The notes: a model not told the origin generated them from the sequence alone. A stretch of 64,000 bases of DNA from Marivita sp. GX14005 (GCF_023370775.1 NZ_JAMCCQ010000004.1:248001-312000), one strand, 5' to 3'. Positions 8,834 to 19,537 are shown, counted from the first letter of the stretch. Program-made: numbers and translations.

Positions 8834-8881
8834 TTCTCTCTCCCATAGGTGTTCCATGCGCCCCGAACCGGGTGGGGCGGG

Positions 8882-8949
8882 CACGCCGCCCAAACGGCGG
8901 CGTGTCGTGATTTCGCTATACAGGATGGGGCCGCGACGCCGCGTGCCCC
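8882..8949 (-). promoter_or_regulatory. Two tandem hairpins in the bhcC-bhcD spacer
   Basis: CACGCCGCC (8882-8890) pairs perfectly with GGCGGCGTG (8896-8904). A second stem-loop, GGGGCCGCG-acgc-CGCG-t-GCCCC, spans 8927-8949, 8 bases after the bhcC stop. Neither carries a U-tract. They probably stabilise the 3' end of bhcABC mRNA or attenuate read-through into bhcD. Confidence 0.5.
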
Positions 8950-8956
8950 GGCCCGA

Positions 8957-10123
8957 TCAGTAGGCCTTGCCGCGCGCCGAAACCGGCCAGACGGTTTCGA
9001 CCTTGCCGTTGCGAACGCCGACATACCAGTCATGCACGTTGGCGGTCGGATCGCAGTGGCCCGGCACCAGCTTGAGCTTGTCGTTGACCTTCAGGACACC
9101 CTTGGGGTCGGACACGACGCCGTGCTCGTCGGAGCACTTGATGTATTCAACATCGTCGCGCCCATAGATGAAGGGCAGGCCGCTATCGACCGACTGCGCC
9201 TTGAGGCCCGCATCGACAATGGCCTTGTCTTCCTTGGCGTGGCTCATCACCGAGGTGAGAATGAAGAACGCGTTCTTCCACTCGCCCTCGTCGATCCGGT
9301 TGCCGTCCTTGTCGAGGATGCGACCGTAATCGGCATCCATGAAGGCATAGGAGCCGCACTGAAGTTCGTTATAGACGCCGGAATTGCTCTCGAAATAGTA
9401 AGAGCCGGTGCCTCCGCCGGAGACCAGATCGACCTCGATTCCCTCGGCCTTGAGGCCCTCGATGCCGTCCTTGACCTGTGCAATCGCGGCGTCGAGCTTG
9501 GCCTGACGGTCCTCGAAGCTGTCCATGTGCTGCATCGCGCCCTGATAGGCCTGGATGCCGCGGAAGTTCAGGTTCTTGGCGTCGCGCACGGCCTTGCCGA
9601 TCTCGACGACCGCCTCCGTCGTGGTCACGCCGCAACGGCCCGCGCCGCAGTCGATCTCGATAAATACGCCCAGTTCGGTGCCATGCTTCTGCGCTGCCTC
9701 GGACAGATCCGAGACATTCGCCACGTCATCGACGCAGACGATCACTTCGCCGCCGCTGATCTTCGGCATTTGCGCCAGACGGTCGATCTTCTTGGGATCG
9801 CGGACCTGGTTGGAAACGAGGATTTCCTTGATTCCGGCACGCGCGAAGACCTCGGCCTCGGACACTTTCTGACAGCACACGCCAACCGCGCCGCCCAGCT
9901 CCATCTGAAGCTTCAGCACATCGACGGATTTGTGCATCTTGCCATGGGCGCGGTGGCGCATCCCGTGGGCCTTGGCGTAATCGCCCATCTTCTTGATGTT
10001 GTATTCCAGCGCGTCCAGATCGAGGATCAGGCAGGGCGTCTGGATGTCCTTCTCGTCCATGCCGGGAACGGCGGGGATGTCGAAGCCGACTTCGTAGTCG
10101 TCGAATTTTGCAGGTGCGTTCAT
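8957..10123 (-). CDS. bhcC: beta-Hydroxyaspartate aldolase
   Basis: A 388-residue PLP enzyme of the D-threonine aldolase/alanine-racemase fold. HRAHGKMHKS holds the probable PLP lysine (Lys62). The C-terminal beta domain carries the metal-site H...D pair (PGHCDPT). In the cycle it condenses glycine and glyoxylate to (2R,3S)-beta-hydroxyaspartate. The start ATG lies 23 bases after bhcB. The enzyme is assigned by family and by the intact bhcABCD order; a stand-alone D-threonine aldolase would be the alternative, but the context argues against it. Confidence 0.93.
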   Translation of the reverse strand: MNAPAKFDDYEVGFDIPAVPGMDEKDIQTPCLILDLDALEYNIKKMGDYAKAHGMRHRAHGKMHKSVDVLKLQMELGGAVGVCCQKVSEAEVFARAGIKEILVSNQVRDPKKIDRLAQMPKISGGEVIVCVDDVANVSDLSEAAQKHGTELGVFIEIDCGAGRCGVTTTEAVVEIGKAVRDAKNLNFRGIQAYQGAMQHMDSFEDRQAKLDAAIAQVKDGIEGLKAEGIEVDLVSGGGTGSYYFESNSGVYNELQCGSYAFMDADYGRILDKDGNRIDEGEWKNAFFILTSVMSHAKEDKAIVDAGLKAQSVDSGLPFIYGRDDVEYIKCSDEHGVVSDPKGVLKVNDKLKLVPGHCDPTANVHDWYVGVRNGKVETVWPVSARGKAY

Positions 10124-10146
10124 TGGAATGACTCCCGTATCTGTGT

Positions 10147-11097
10147 TCACTTGATCCAGGGCAGCTTGTCGAGATCGACATTGCCCCCGGTGACGATGAC
10201 GCCGACGCGCTTGCCCGCGAACCGGTCCTTGTTCTTGAGAATGACGGCGAGCGGCACGGCGCAGCTTGCCTCCATCACGATCCGAAGGTGCTTCCACGAG
10301 AGTTTCATCGCGTCGATGATCTCGTCTTCCGAAACCGTCAGAATGTCGGTCACATGGTTCGAAACGAAATGCCATGTCAACTCTTTCAGCGGCACGAGCA
10401 GCCCGTCGGCGATGGTCTTGGGTGCATCATCGGCGATGATATGCCCCGCCTTGAAGCTGCGATAGGCATCGTCGGCCTGCTCGGGCTCTGCGGCGATGAT
10501 CTCGATTTCCGGCGCGGCGTTGGAGAGCGTCAGGCAGGTGCCCGAGATCATCCCGCCGCCGCCAATGGGCGCGACCATCATGTCGAGCCCCTCGACCTGC
10601 TCGATGAATTCCTTGGAGCAGGTGCCTTGCCCGGCGATCACGCGCGGGTCGTTATAGGGATGGACGAAATCGCCCCCCGTTTCGGCCTGCACCTTGGCGA
10701 AGGTTTCCTCGCGCGAGGATGTGGAAGGATCACATTCGGTGATGTTGCCGCCATAGCGGCGCACGGTGTCCTTCTTGGCCTGCGGCGCGGTGCGCGGCAT
10801 GACCACGTTGCAGGGGATGCCCCGCTTCATCGCCGCATAGCTGAGGCAGGAGGCATGGTTGCCCGACGAATGGGTCGCCACGCCTTTTTTCGCCTGTTCG
10901 TCGTCCAAGCCGAACACCGCGTTGGTGGCGCCACGCACCTTGAAGGCGCCCGGCTCCTGAAAGTTCTCGCATTTGAAGAACAGTTCCGCGCCGACCAGAT
11001 CGTTCAGATAGGCAGAGGTGCGGATCGGCGTGCGGTTGATATGAGGCTTGATCCGCTCATGCGCGGCAAGCATGTCATCGTAGGTGGGAATATACAC
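10147..11097 (-). CDS. bhcB: beta-Hydroxyaspartate dehydratase
   Basis: A 316-residue fold-type II PLP enzyme of the serine/threonine dehydratase family. Lys53 in GAFKVRGA is the Schiff-base lysine, SSGNHA is the substrate loop and GGGGMISG binds the PLP phosphate. It dehydrates beta-hydroxyaspartate to iminosuccinate in the beta-hydroxyaspartate cycle. No C-terminal ACT domain is present, as expected for the biodegradative/hydroxyaspartate type. The gene is in operon with bhcA (35-base gap) and bhcC. Confidence 0.93.
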   Translation of the reverse strand: MYIPTYDDMLAAHERIKPHINRTPIRTSAYLNDLVGAELFFKCENFQEPGAFKVRGATNAVFGLDDEQAKKGVATHSSGNHASCLSYAAMKRGIPCNVVMPRTAPQAKKDTVRRYGGNITECDPSTSSREETFAKVQAETGGDFVHPYNDPRVIAGQGTCSKEFIEQVEGLDMMVAPIGGGGMISGTCLTLSNAAPEIEIIAAEPEQADDAYRSFKAGHIIADDAPKTIADGLLVPLKELTWHFVSNHVTDILTVSEDEIIDAMKLSWKHLRIVMEASCAVPLAVILKNKDRFAGKRVGVIVTGGNVDLDKLPWIK

Positions 11098-11131
11098 TGT
11101 CGAATGTCCTTTGATGCGTGCGTTGCGGGGC

Positions 11132-12298
11132 TCAGGAGCCGTGGCGGTAGAATTCCTGCGCGGCGGCCACCCCGGAGCCCAACTTAATGTCGAGACCGAG
11201 ATCGACCATCACCATTTCGGCAACGCCCAGCCCGGACAGCATCATCGCGTCGGTGAGCGAACCCAGATGCCCGATGCGGAACACCTTGCCGGCAACTTCG
11301 CCAAGACCGACACCGAAGGCCATGCCGTATTTCTCGGCAGCGCGGGTGACGATATCCGTCGCGTTGAACCCCTCGGGCGTCTTGATCGCGGAAACGCTGT
11401 CGGAATAGACCTCGGGCGAGACGGCACAAAGCTCCAGACCCCAGGCATCGACGGCCTTGCGCACGCCGGTGGCAATGCGGTGATGGCGGGCAAAGACGTT
11501 TTCCAGCCCTTCATCCTCGATCATCTCGATCGACAGCTTCAGCCCGCGCATCAGCCCGACGGGCGGCGTGTAGGGATAAGCGTTGTTGGCATAGCCCTTT
11601 TCCATGTCGCGGATGTCGAAGAAGGTGCGCGGCAGATCGGCGGTTTCGGTCGCGGCGCGGGCCTTTTCGGAGAAACCCACGATGGCGAGGCCGGCGGGCA
11701 GCATGAAGCCCTTTTGGCTCCCGGTCACGGCAACATCGACGCCCCATTCGTCGAAACGGAAATCCATCGACCCGATGGAGGAGACGCCATCGACGAACAG
11801 CATCGCCGGGTGATCCGCCGCATCCAGAGCCTTGCGCACGGCCGCGATGTCGGATTTCACGCCGGTCGCGGTTTCGTTATGCGTGGCCAGAACGACCTTG
11901 ATCTCGTGGTTCGTGTCGGCCTTGAGGATTTCCTCATACTTGTCCGCCGGCAGCCCGTGACCCCAGGGGGTTTCGACGACCTGAACGTCAAGCCCGTGGC
12001 GCTGGCACATGTCGATCCAGCGGTGGCTGAACATGCCGTTGCGCGCAGCCAGGACCTTGTCGCCCTTGGACAGCGTGTTGGTCAGCGCGGTTTCCCAGCC
12101 GCCCGTGCCGGTCGAGGGAAAGATGAAGATATGCGCCTTGTCCGATTTCAGGATGCGGCGCACGCCGTCCAGCACCGGATGCAGGATCTTGCCGAACATG
12201 GGCGAGCGGTGATCGATCGTCGGCATGTAGCACGCCTGACGGATCGGCTCGGGCATGTTGGTGGGGCCGGGAATGAAAACGGGGTTTTGGAAGCTCAT
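11132..12298 (-). CDS. bhcA: Aspartate-glyoxylate aminotransferase
   Basis: A 388-residue class V aminotransferase with the PLP lysine Lys196 in VTGSQKGFMLPAG and the N-terminal FIPGPTNMPEP motif of serine/alanine-glyoxylate aminotransferases. It transfers the amino group of aspartate to glyoxylate, making glycine and oxaloacetate, the entry and exit step of the cycle. The ATG at 12298 is preceded by AAGGAG at 7 bases; an ATG at 12304 would overlap that site and is less likely. It is the first gene of bhcABCD, divergent from bhcR. Confidence 0.95.
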   Translation of the reverse strand: MSFQNPVFIPGPTNMPEPIRQACYMPTIDHRSPMFGKILHPVLDGVRRILKSDKAHIFIFPSTGTGGWETALTNTLSKGDKVLAARNGMFSHRWIDMCQRHGLDVQVVETPWGHGLPADKYEEILKADTNHEIKVVLATHNETATGVKSDIAAVRKALDAADHPAMLFVDGVSSIGSMDFRFDEWGVDVAVTGSQKGFMLPAGLAIVGFSEKARAATETADLPRTFFDIRDMEKGYANNAYPYTPPVGLMRGLKLSIEMIEDEGLENVFARHHRIATGVRKAVDAWGLELCAVSPEVYSDSVSAIKTPEGFNATDIVTRAAEKYGMAFGVGLGEVAGKVFRIGHLGSLTDAMMLSGLGVAEMVMVDLGLDIKLGSGVAAAQEFYRHGS

Positions 12299-12360
12299 GA
12301 CCATCTCCTTGAAGTCGTTGGCATCTTTCTAGCGGATGGCACTGAACAGGGACATTTTTT

Positions 12361-12435
12361 TGAAATCGTTTTTCATTTTTACCCCGTTTGGAAAAATCCC
12401 GCGTTGTCATGCTCTTATATTTTTCATAGTATGAA
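12361..12435. promoter_or_regulatory. Candidate BhcR operators in the bhcR-bhcA intergenic region
   Basis: The AT-rich 168-base gap between the divergent genes holds TGAAA-N5-TTTCA at 12361-12375 and a perfect TTCATA-G-TATGAA palindrome at 12423-12435. IclR regulators such as BhcR bind short pseudo-palindromes in their own divergent promoters, with glyoxylate as reported effector for BhcR. Which repeat is bound cannot be decided from sequence. Confidence 0.45.
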
Positions 12436-12466
12436 TTTGTCTTTCACAAATTACCGCAGGCATCTT

Positions 12467-13312
12467 ATGGAATCCCAAGAAAATGGCAGAGCGGCGCCGC
12501 GCCGCGCGCGGGGCAGACCGCGGGATTGGGACGACAAGACAGCCCAGAACACGATCAAATCGCTCGATCGCGCGATGGAGGTGTTCGAATACCTGAGCGA
12601 AGCGCAGGGCAAGGCGCTCGGCGCGATTTCCGCCGAGATGGGCCAATCGCCCGCCACGGTCTACCGCATCCTTGTCACGCTCGAAGGGCGCGGGTTGGTG
12701 GAGTTCGACCCTGTCGAGCAGATTTGGCATATCGGGCCGCGCGCCTTTGTCATCGGGGCGCGTTTCCTGCGACGGTCGAGCCTTGTGGAGCGCGCGCAGC
12801 CGATCCTGCGGCAACTGATGGAGGCGACGGGCGAGACCGCCAATCTGGGCGTCGAGAAGGAAGGCGCCGTGCTGTTCCTGAGCCAAGTGGAAACCCATGC
12901 CAGCATCCGCGCCTTTTTTCCGCCCGGCACGCTGTCGCCGTTGCACGCCTCGGGCATCGGCAAGGCGCTTCTGGCCGAGATGGACGCGCCACGTCTGCGC
13001 CGGATGACGGGCGGGAGGCTGGAGGCGTTCACCGAACATACGATCACCGACCCGACCGCGCTGATGGCCGACCTGGCGGCGATCCGGGCCCGAGGCTATT
13101 CGGTGGATGAACAGGAACGGAACCTCGGAATGCGCTGCATCGCGGCGCCGGTCTTCGATCTGAGCCAGGTCGCGGTTGCGGGGATTTCCGTATCCGGGCC
13201 GACAAGCCGTGTCAGCCCGGAGAATATCGAAAGCCTGAGCGCCCATGTGCGCGAGGCCGCAGGGGCATTGTCGCATGCCATCGGCGGTGAGGTTACTCCG
13301 CCGCAGTCTTGA
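12467..13312 (+). CDS. bhcR: IclR-family regulator of the beta-hydroxyaspartate cycle
   Basis: A 281-residue IclR protein. A basic N-terminus (RRARGRPRDWDD) precedes a winged helix-turn-helix (about 28-88, ISAEMGQSPATVYRILVTLE), and an effector domain with the LHASGIGKALLAEM region typical of IclR follows. BhcR senses glyoxylate and controls the divergent bhcABCD operon in the characterised system. An in-frame upstream ATG at 12431 is possible, but it overlaps the palindrome, so 12467 is preferred. Its 3' end overlaps the converging ureidoglycine aminohydrolase gene by 20 bases. Confidence 0.92.
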   Translation: MESQENGRAAPRRARGRPRDWDDKTAQNTIKSLDRAMEVFEYLSEAQGKALGAISAEMGQSPATVYRILVTLEGRGLVEFDPVEQIWHIGPRAFVIGARFLRRSSLVERAQPILRQLMEATGETANLGVEKEGAVLFLSQVETHASIRAFFPPGTLSPLHASGIGKALLAEMDAPRLRRMTGGRLEAFTEHTITDPTALMADLAAIRARGYSVDEQERNLGMRCIAAPVFDLSQVAVAGISVSGPTSRVSPENIESLSAHVREAAGALSHAIGGEVTPPQS

Positions 13313-14162
13313 ACGATGCGCTAGCGCGCGCGGGCGCCGAAAGCGCGCGCAGGTTCATGTGCCGGTTGACGTCCTTGTAGAGCAGATACCGGAACTTGCC
13401 CGGACCGCCCGCATAGCAGGCCTGCGGGCAGAAGGCGCGGAGCCACATGTAATCGCCTGCCTCGACCTCGACCCAATCGTTGTTGAGCTTGTAGACTGCC
13501 TTGCCTTCGAGAACGTAAAGCCCGTGCTCCATCACATGGGTTTCCAGGAACGGGATCACCGCGCCCGGCTCGAAGGTCACGACGGTGACGTGCATGTCGT
13601 GGCGAAGATCGTTCGGGTCCACGAAACGCGTCGTCGCCCATTTGCCGTCGGTGTCGGGCATGACGGTCGGCTCGATCTCCTTGTCGCTGGAGATCACCAC
13701 ATCGGGATGCGGCAGGCCCGGCACTTCCTCATAGGCCTTTCGAATCCAGTGAAAGCGCAGCATGGCATCGGTGCGGTTGTATAGCGTCCAGTCGCTGCTG
13801 GGCGGGATGAAGGCATAGCCGCCCTCTTCGAGCGTATGTTCCTGCCCGTTGACGGTCAGCGTGGCGCTGCCCTCGACCACGAAGAGCACGCCCTCGGCAC
13901 CCGGATCGCTTTCCGGCTGGTCAGAGCCGCCGCCGGGCGAGACTTCCATGATATATTGCGAAAACGTTTCCGCGAAACCGCTGAGGGGGCGGGCGATGAC
14001 CCAAAGACGGGTCTTGTCCCAGAAAGGCAGGAAGCTGGTGACGATGTCGCGCATCGTGCCTTTGGGGATCACCGCATAGGCATCGGTAAAGATCGCGCGA
14101 TCTGTCAAAAGCTGATCCTGGCCGGGATGCCCGCCGGTCGGGGCGTAATAGGTCTTGGACAT
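13293..14162 (-). CDS. allE: (S)-ureidoglycine aminohydrolase (bicupin)
   Basis: A 289-residue bicupin of the YlbA/AllE family with two beta-barrel domains: EGVLFVVEGSATLTVNGQEH in the first and the metal-binding HVMEHGLYVLEGKAVYKLN in the second. It hydrolyses (S)-ureidoglycine to ureidoglycolate and ammonia in the allantoin branch of purine degradation, in the cytosol with Mn. AGGA precedes the ATG. Ureidoglycolate gives glyoxylate and urea, so its position tail-to-tail with bhcR ties purine breakdown to glyoxylate assimilation. No allantoinase or allantoate hydrolase is in the window. Confidence 0.88.
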   Translation of the reverse strand: MSKTYYAPTGGHPGQDQLLTDRAIFTDAYAVIPKGTMRDIVTSFLPFWDKTRLWVIARPLSGFAETFSQYIMEVSPGGGSDQPESDPGAEGVLFVVEGSATLTVNGQEHTLEEGGYAFIPPSSDWTLYNRTDAMLRFHWIRKAYEEVPGLPHPDVVISSDKEIEPTVMPDTDGKWATTRFVDPNDLRHDMHVTVVTFEPGAVIPFLETHVMEHGLYVLEGKAVYKLNNDWVEVEAGDYMWLRAFCPQACYAGGPGKFRYLLYKDVNRHMNLRALSAPARASASFKTAAE

Positions 14163-14384
14163 GGGGAATCCTATCGTTTCACGGGTTGTCCAGACTATGT
14201 GCGCGCCGGCGCGATCAGACCACCCTCATTGCCGCGACAGCTCTTTATCGGTTTCTTTGATAATTGAGGTTCGGCTTATGGGATTTCCTGCATAATTTCA
14301 GCGCACCGGCGGCGGGTTTCGCCCCGTCTGGAAACCGCCGCGCCGCGTGTTACACAAGATGCGCGCCGCATAAGGAGAATCGCC

Positions 14385-15568
14385 GTGTCCGCCCCATTTC
14401 TGCGCCGTCTTCAAGACACGCTCTCGCAAATCGATAAGGACGGGCTGATGAAGCGCGAAAGGCTCATCACCTCCCCGCAAGGGGCCGAAATCGCGGTGGC
14501 GGGGCGCGAGGTCATCAATCTGTGCGCCAACAATTATCTCGGTCTGGCCGATCACCCCGATCTTATCCGCGCCGCTCGCGATGCGATGGAGGACAAGGGC
14601 TTCGGCATGGCCTCGGTTCGGTTCATTTGCGGCACGCAGGATCTGCACCGTGCGTTGGAAGAGCGGCTGGCGGCGTTTCTGGGGATGGAGGACGCGATCC
14701 TCTATGCCGCCTGTTTCGACGCCAATGGCGGGCTGTTCGAGCCGCTTCTGGGGCCGGAGGATGCGGTGGTGTCCGATGCGCTCAATCACGCATCGATCAT
14801 CGACGGTATCCGGCTCTGCAAGGCGAAGCGGTATCGCTATGACAACAACGACATGGAGGCCCTGGAGGCGCGGCTGAAAGAAGCGCGGCAGGCGGGCGCG
14901 CGGCATGTGATGATCGCGACCGATGGCGTCTTCTCGATGGATGGCACGCTTGCCAACCTGCCCGAATTGCGCCGTTTGGCCGACGAATATGACGCCATTC
15001 TGATGGTCGATGATTGCCATGCCACGGGCTTCATGGGGCCGAAGGGCGGCGGCACGCCCGATCATTTCGGCACCCGCGCCGATATCGTCACCGGCACGCT
15101 CGGCAAGGCGCTTGGCGGTGCGCTCGGGGGCTTTACCGCCGGGCCGCAGCCGGTGATCGACCTGCTGCGCCAACGCTCGCGGCCCTATCTTTTCTCCAAC
15201 GCCCTGCCGCCCGCGATCCTCGCCGCCGGGATCGAGGCGTTGCGGCTGGTGGAGGAGGGGGCCGATCTGCGCGAGAGGCTTTTCGACAACGCGCGCTATT
15301 GGCGCGACGGGCTGGCCGCGCTCGGCTTCGATCTGCTGCCCGGAGAGCATCCCATCATCCCCGTGATGCTGGGCGAGGCGCAGCTGGCGCAGGACATGGC
15401 GGCGCGATTGTTCGACGAAGGCGTCTATGTCTCGGGCTTCTTCTACCCGGTCGTCCCGCACGGGCAGGCGCGCATTCGCACGCAGATGAACGCCGCGCTG
15501 ACGCGCGATCAGCTTGACCGCGCTTTGGCGGCGTCCGAAACCGCGGGCAAGGGCCTGGGGGTGATCGC

Positions 15569-15572
<4 letters not shown>
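14385..15572 (+). CDS. kbl: Glycine C-acetyltransferase (2-amino-3-ketobutyrate CoA ligase)
   Basis: A 395-residue alpha-oxoamine synthase. It has [14 protein letters not shown] at the N-terminus, the [11 protein letters not shown] segment, the [10 protein letters not shown] motif and the PLP lysine Lys241 in [13 protein letters not shown]. With CoA it cleaves 2-amino-3-ketobutyrate to glycine and acetyl-CoA. The start is GTG with AAGGAG upstream. The stop overlaps the tdh ATG by four bases, the usual kbl-tdh operon for threonine catabolism. The upstream 222-base gap has a GC-rich imperfect hairpin near 14307-14340 but no clear promoter. Confidence 0.95.
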
Positions 15573-16611
<1,039 letters not shown>

Positions 16612-16615
<4 letters not shown>

Positions 16616-18126
16616 TCCAGCAAGGCCCGTTCCTTCTCGCGCCGGTGGTCGCGCAGGGCGAGCCAGACCGATAGCGCGAGGAACCCTGCCGTCAGCACGT
16701 AGAGCGTGACCGAGATCGGGCTGGCGATCAAGATGCTCCAATCGCCATCCGAGATCGACATGGCACGGCGCAGATTGCGCTCCATGTCGCCGCCCAGAAG
16801 CAGGCCCAGCACCAGCGGAACGAGGCTGATGTCGAACTTGCGCAGCAGGTAGCCGAGGATGCCGAAGGCGATCATCACCTGCAGATCGAAGGTCGAGTTG
16901 GAGATCGAGAAGACGCCGACGAAACTGACCGCCGCGACGATGGGCATGAGCGCCCATGTCGGCACCGCCATCAGCCGGGTGAACAGGCCGATCATCGGCA
17001 GGTTGAGCACCAGAAGCGCGATATTTGCCATGTAGAGCGAGGCGACCAGCCCCCAGACAAGCTCCGGCTGGCGTTCGAACAGCAGCGGGCCGGGCTGCAC
17101 GTTGAGCGATATCAGCATCGCCAGCATCACGGCGGTGGTGCCCGATCCCGGCACGCCGAGCGACAGCATCGGGATCAGCGCGCCGCCCGATGCCGCGTTG
17201 TTGCCCGCCTCGGGTGCCGCCACGCCGCGCGGATCGCCCTTGCCGAAGGTGCCGTGCTTGTCGCTGGCCTGTTTCTCCATCGAATAGGACATGACCGAAC
17301 CGAGCGATGCGCCCGCGCCGGGCAGCACCCCGGCGACGAAACCGATCAGCGAGCCGCGCAGCATTGCCCACCGCGTCGCGAGGATGGACCGGAAATCCGG
17401 CAGCCACGAATCGATCCGCACCGCGCGCGTCGCCTCTCCGGCGCGGGAGCCGAGCATCATCAGGATCTCGGAAATCGCGAAGAGCCCGACCAGTGCAACG
17501 ATAGGTTCGATCCCGTCATATAGATGGTAATTGCCATCGGTGAAACGCGGTATGCCCGAGATCGGATCGATCCCGACAGTCGCGATCATCAGCCCGATCA
17601 GCGCCGACAGCAGCGTCTTGCGCGGGTCCACGCCGGCGACCCCGCCGATGGTGGCGAACGCCATGATATAAAGCGCGAAGTAATCCGCCGGGCCGAAATA
17701 GATCGCCGCGCGCGCCAGCAGGGGCGCGAACATCGACAGGCCGATCACCGCGATGGTGGCGCCGACAAAGGAGGCGACGCCCGAGATCGCCAGCGCATCG
17801 GCTGCGCGGCCCTGTTGGCTCATCGGAAAGCCGTCGAGGGTGGTCATCACCGCAGGCTCGTCGCCCGGAATATTGAGCAGGATGGAGGAGATGCGCCCGC
17901 CATACATGCAGCCGAAATAGACCGCCGAGAGCAGAATCAGCGAGGAGGTGGCATCGAAGCCGAAGGCGAATGTGAGCGGAATGAGGATCGCCACGCCATT
18001 GACCGGCCCGAGCCCCGGAAGCGCGCCGATCAGCGTGCCGGAAAAGCAGCCGAGCAGCAAAAGCGCGATATTCAGCGGCGTCAGCGCGACGGAAAAACCG
18101 ACCGCCAGAAGGTTGAGCGTTTCCAT
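16612..18126 (-). CDS. tctA: Tripartite tricarboxylate transporter, large membrane subunit
   Basis: A 504-residue protein with about 12 membrane segments. It opens with the TctA pattern [21 protein letters not shown] and contains the second glycine-rich repeat [14 protein letters not shown]. TctA moves carboxylates with sodium or protons, fed by the binding protein TctC. The ATG at 18126 shares one base with the tctB stop. It is the last gene of tctC-tctB-tctA on the minus strand. Confidence 0.93.
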
Positions 18127-18563
18127 CAGCGCCCTCCGAAATACGCGCCGAGAAAGGCGAGCGGTAGGCCCAGCACCTGATCGAACAGAGCCCAGAGAAA
18201 GAGCGACATAACCGCGCCGAGGATCAGCGATTTGACCGGCTTGCCGCCGAGCGTGATGCCCAGAAGCGCAATGAGAAAGAAGGTGGCGATGGGAAAGCCC
18301 AGCCCCTTGAGCGTCGCGGCATAGCCGAAGAGGATCGCCAGTGCCGCGCCCTGCCGCAGCCAGCCGCTCTTGTCCGGCCAATCGGTCTGGCCCGACGGGA
18401 AGGCCACGAGCGATGCAGAGAGCAGCATCGTGGGGATGCCGACGATCAAGGTAAAGACGCTTGGCCCCAGCACATCGCCGAAAGGCGCGCTATAGCCGGA
18501 GCCGAACCACGTATAGACCGCCGCGACCATGAAGATCGCGGCGCCCGCCAGTCTGATGCTCAT
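18126..18563 (-). CDS. tctB: Tripartite tricarboxylate transporter, small membrane subunit
   Basis: A 145-residue protein with four membrane segments, typical of TctB (about 140-160 residues), the poorly conserved small subunit that stabilises TctA. The identification relies on size, topology and position between tctC and tctA with one- to three-base overlaps on each side. Confidence 0.85.
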   Translation of the reverse strand: MSIRLAGAAIFMVAAVYTWFGSGYSAPFGDVLGPSVFTLIVGIPTMLLSASLVAFPSGQTDWPDKSGWLRQGAALAILFGYAATLKGLGFPIATFFLIALLGITLGGKPVKSLILGAVMSLFLWALFDQVLGLPLAFLGAYFGGR

Positions 18564-19537
18564 TATTCGATGACGCCGATATCGCGTGACAGCTCTTCCA
18601 TGATATCGCGCTGCTCGCGCACATAGGCTTCGAATTCATCGCCGCCGCGCCAGATCGGCACCAGGCCGAAATCGACTGCCGCCTGCTGCCATTGATCGGA
18701 ATTGTAGAGCGTTTCGAGATCGGAGACCCATTCCTGGTATTCCTCGTCCGAAACCTCTCCGCCGGTATAGAGCCCGCGCCAGTTGTAGCCGGTCACGTCG
18801 ATGCCCTGGCTCTTGGCGGTGGGAATGTCCGGGAAGGCCGGGATCGGCTCGTCCGAAAGCGCGGCGAGGATGCGGATATCGCCCGATTCGATGAAGCCCG
18901 CAATTTCGCCGATATCGGTGGAGACGACATCGATCTGCCCGCCCATCATCTGCGTGACGGCATCGGTGCCGCCATCGAACTGCACCCAGCGCAGATCGCC
19001 GAGGTTCTCCAGTCCCGCCTCGCGAGCGACCATCAGCAGGCGCAAATGGTCCCAGCCGCCCGCGGAGGACGAGCCGGCGGTTGTGATCGAGCCGGGATCG
19101 TTCACCATGATCTCGTTCAGATCTTCGAGCGACTGGATCTCGCTGTCGTTATCGACGGCGATCACGCCCACATCCGCGCCCAGCATGGCAAGATAGCGCA
19201 TCGCGTCGAGCGGCGCCGGGTAGCGGCCCTGCGCGATCTGCGTGATGCCCACGGTCGAGGTGGCGACGATCAGTTCGGGATCGTCGGCCCGTTCGGAGGC
19301 GACCATCGCGTAAGTCACCGCGCCAACGCCGCCCGGCATGTTGGTGATCTGCACATTGCCCTCGACGAGGTCCAGCTCGGTCAGGATGCGCCCGATGGTG
19401 CGGCAGGTGAAATCCCAGCCGCCGCCGGGGTTCGAGGGGGCAATGCACTCGGCCGCAGTGGCGGTGCTTGCGGAGACGGAGATGAACGCGCCGGCGATCA
19501 GGCCGAGGCTGGTAGAGGCGAGGGGTATGAGGCGCAT
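18563..19537 (-). CDS. tctC: Tripartite tricarboxylate transporter, periplasmic binding protein
   Basis: A 324-residue Bug/TctC-family solute receptor. A Sec signal peptide (about 1-28, ending ATAAEC) precedes a two-lobed binding protein with the PNPGGGWD-like motif SNPGGGWDFTCRTIG and NMPGGVGAVTYA. GGGAGGAAA supports the ATG at 19537. The mature protein would capture a di- or tricarboxylate in the periplasm. The divergent HMG-CoA-lyase-like and CoA-transferase genes suggest a branched hydroxy-dicarboxylate such as citramalate or 3-hydroxy-3-methylglutarate; this is inference. Confidence 0.92.
   Translation of the reverse strand: MRLIPLASTSLGLIAGAFISVSASTATAAECIAPSNPGGGWDFTCRTIGRILTELDLVEGNVQITNMPGGVGAVTYAMVASERADDPELIVATSTVGITQIAQGRYPAPLDAMRYLAMLGADVGVIAVDNDSEIQSLEDLNEIMVNDPGSITTAGSSSAGGWDHLRLLMVAREAGLENLGDLRWVQFDGGTDAVTQMMGGQIDVVSTDIGEIAGFIESGDIRILAALSDEPIPAFPDIPTAKSQGIDVTGYNWRGLYTGGEVSDEEYQEWVSDLETLYNSDQWQQAAVDFGLVPIWRGGDEFEAYVREQRDIMEELSRDIGVIE

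Noticed and set aside
8849-10465. Long plus-strand open frame opposite bhcC/bhcB
   Set aside because: It is the complement of well-identified enzymes; no ribosome site and an implausible composition.
14307-14340. GC-rich inverted sequence before kbl as a terminator
   Set aside because: The arms pair only with a bulge, there is no U-tract, and no gene ends nearby.
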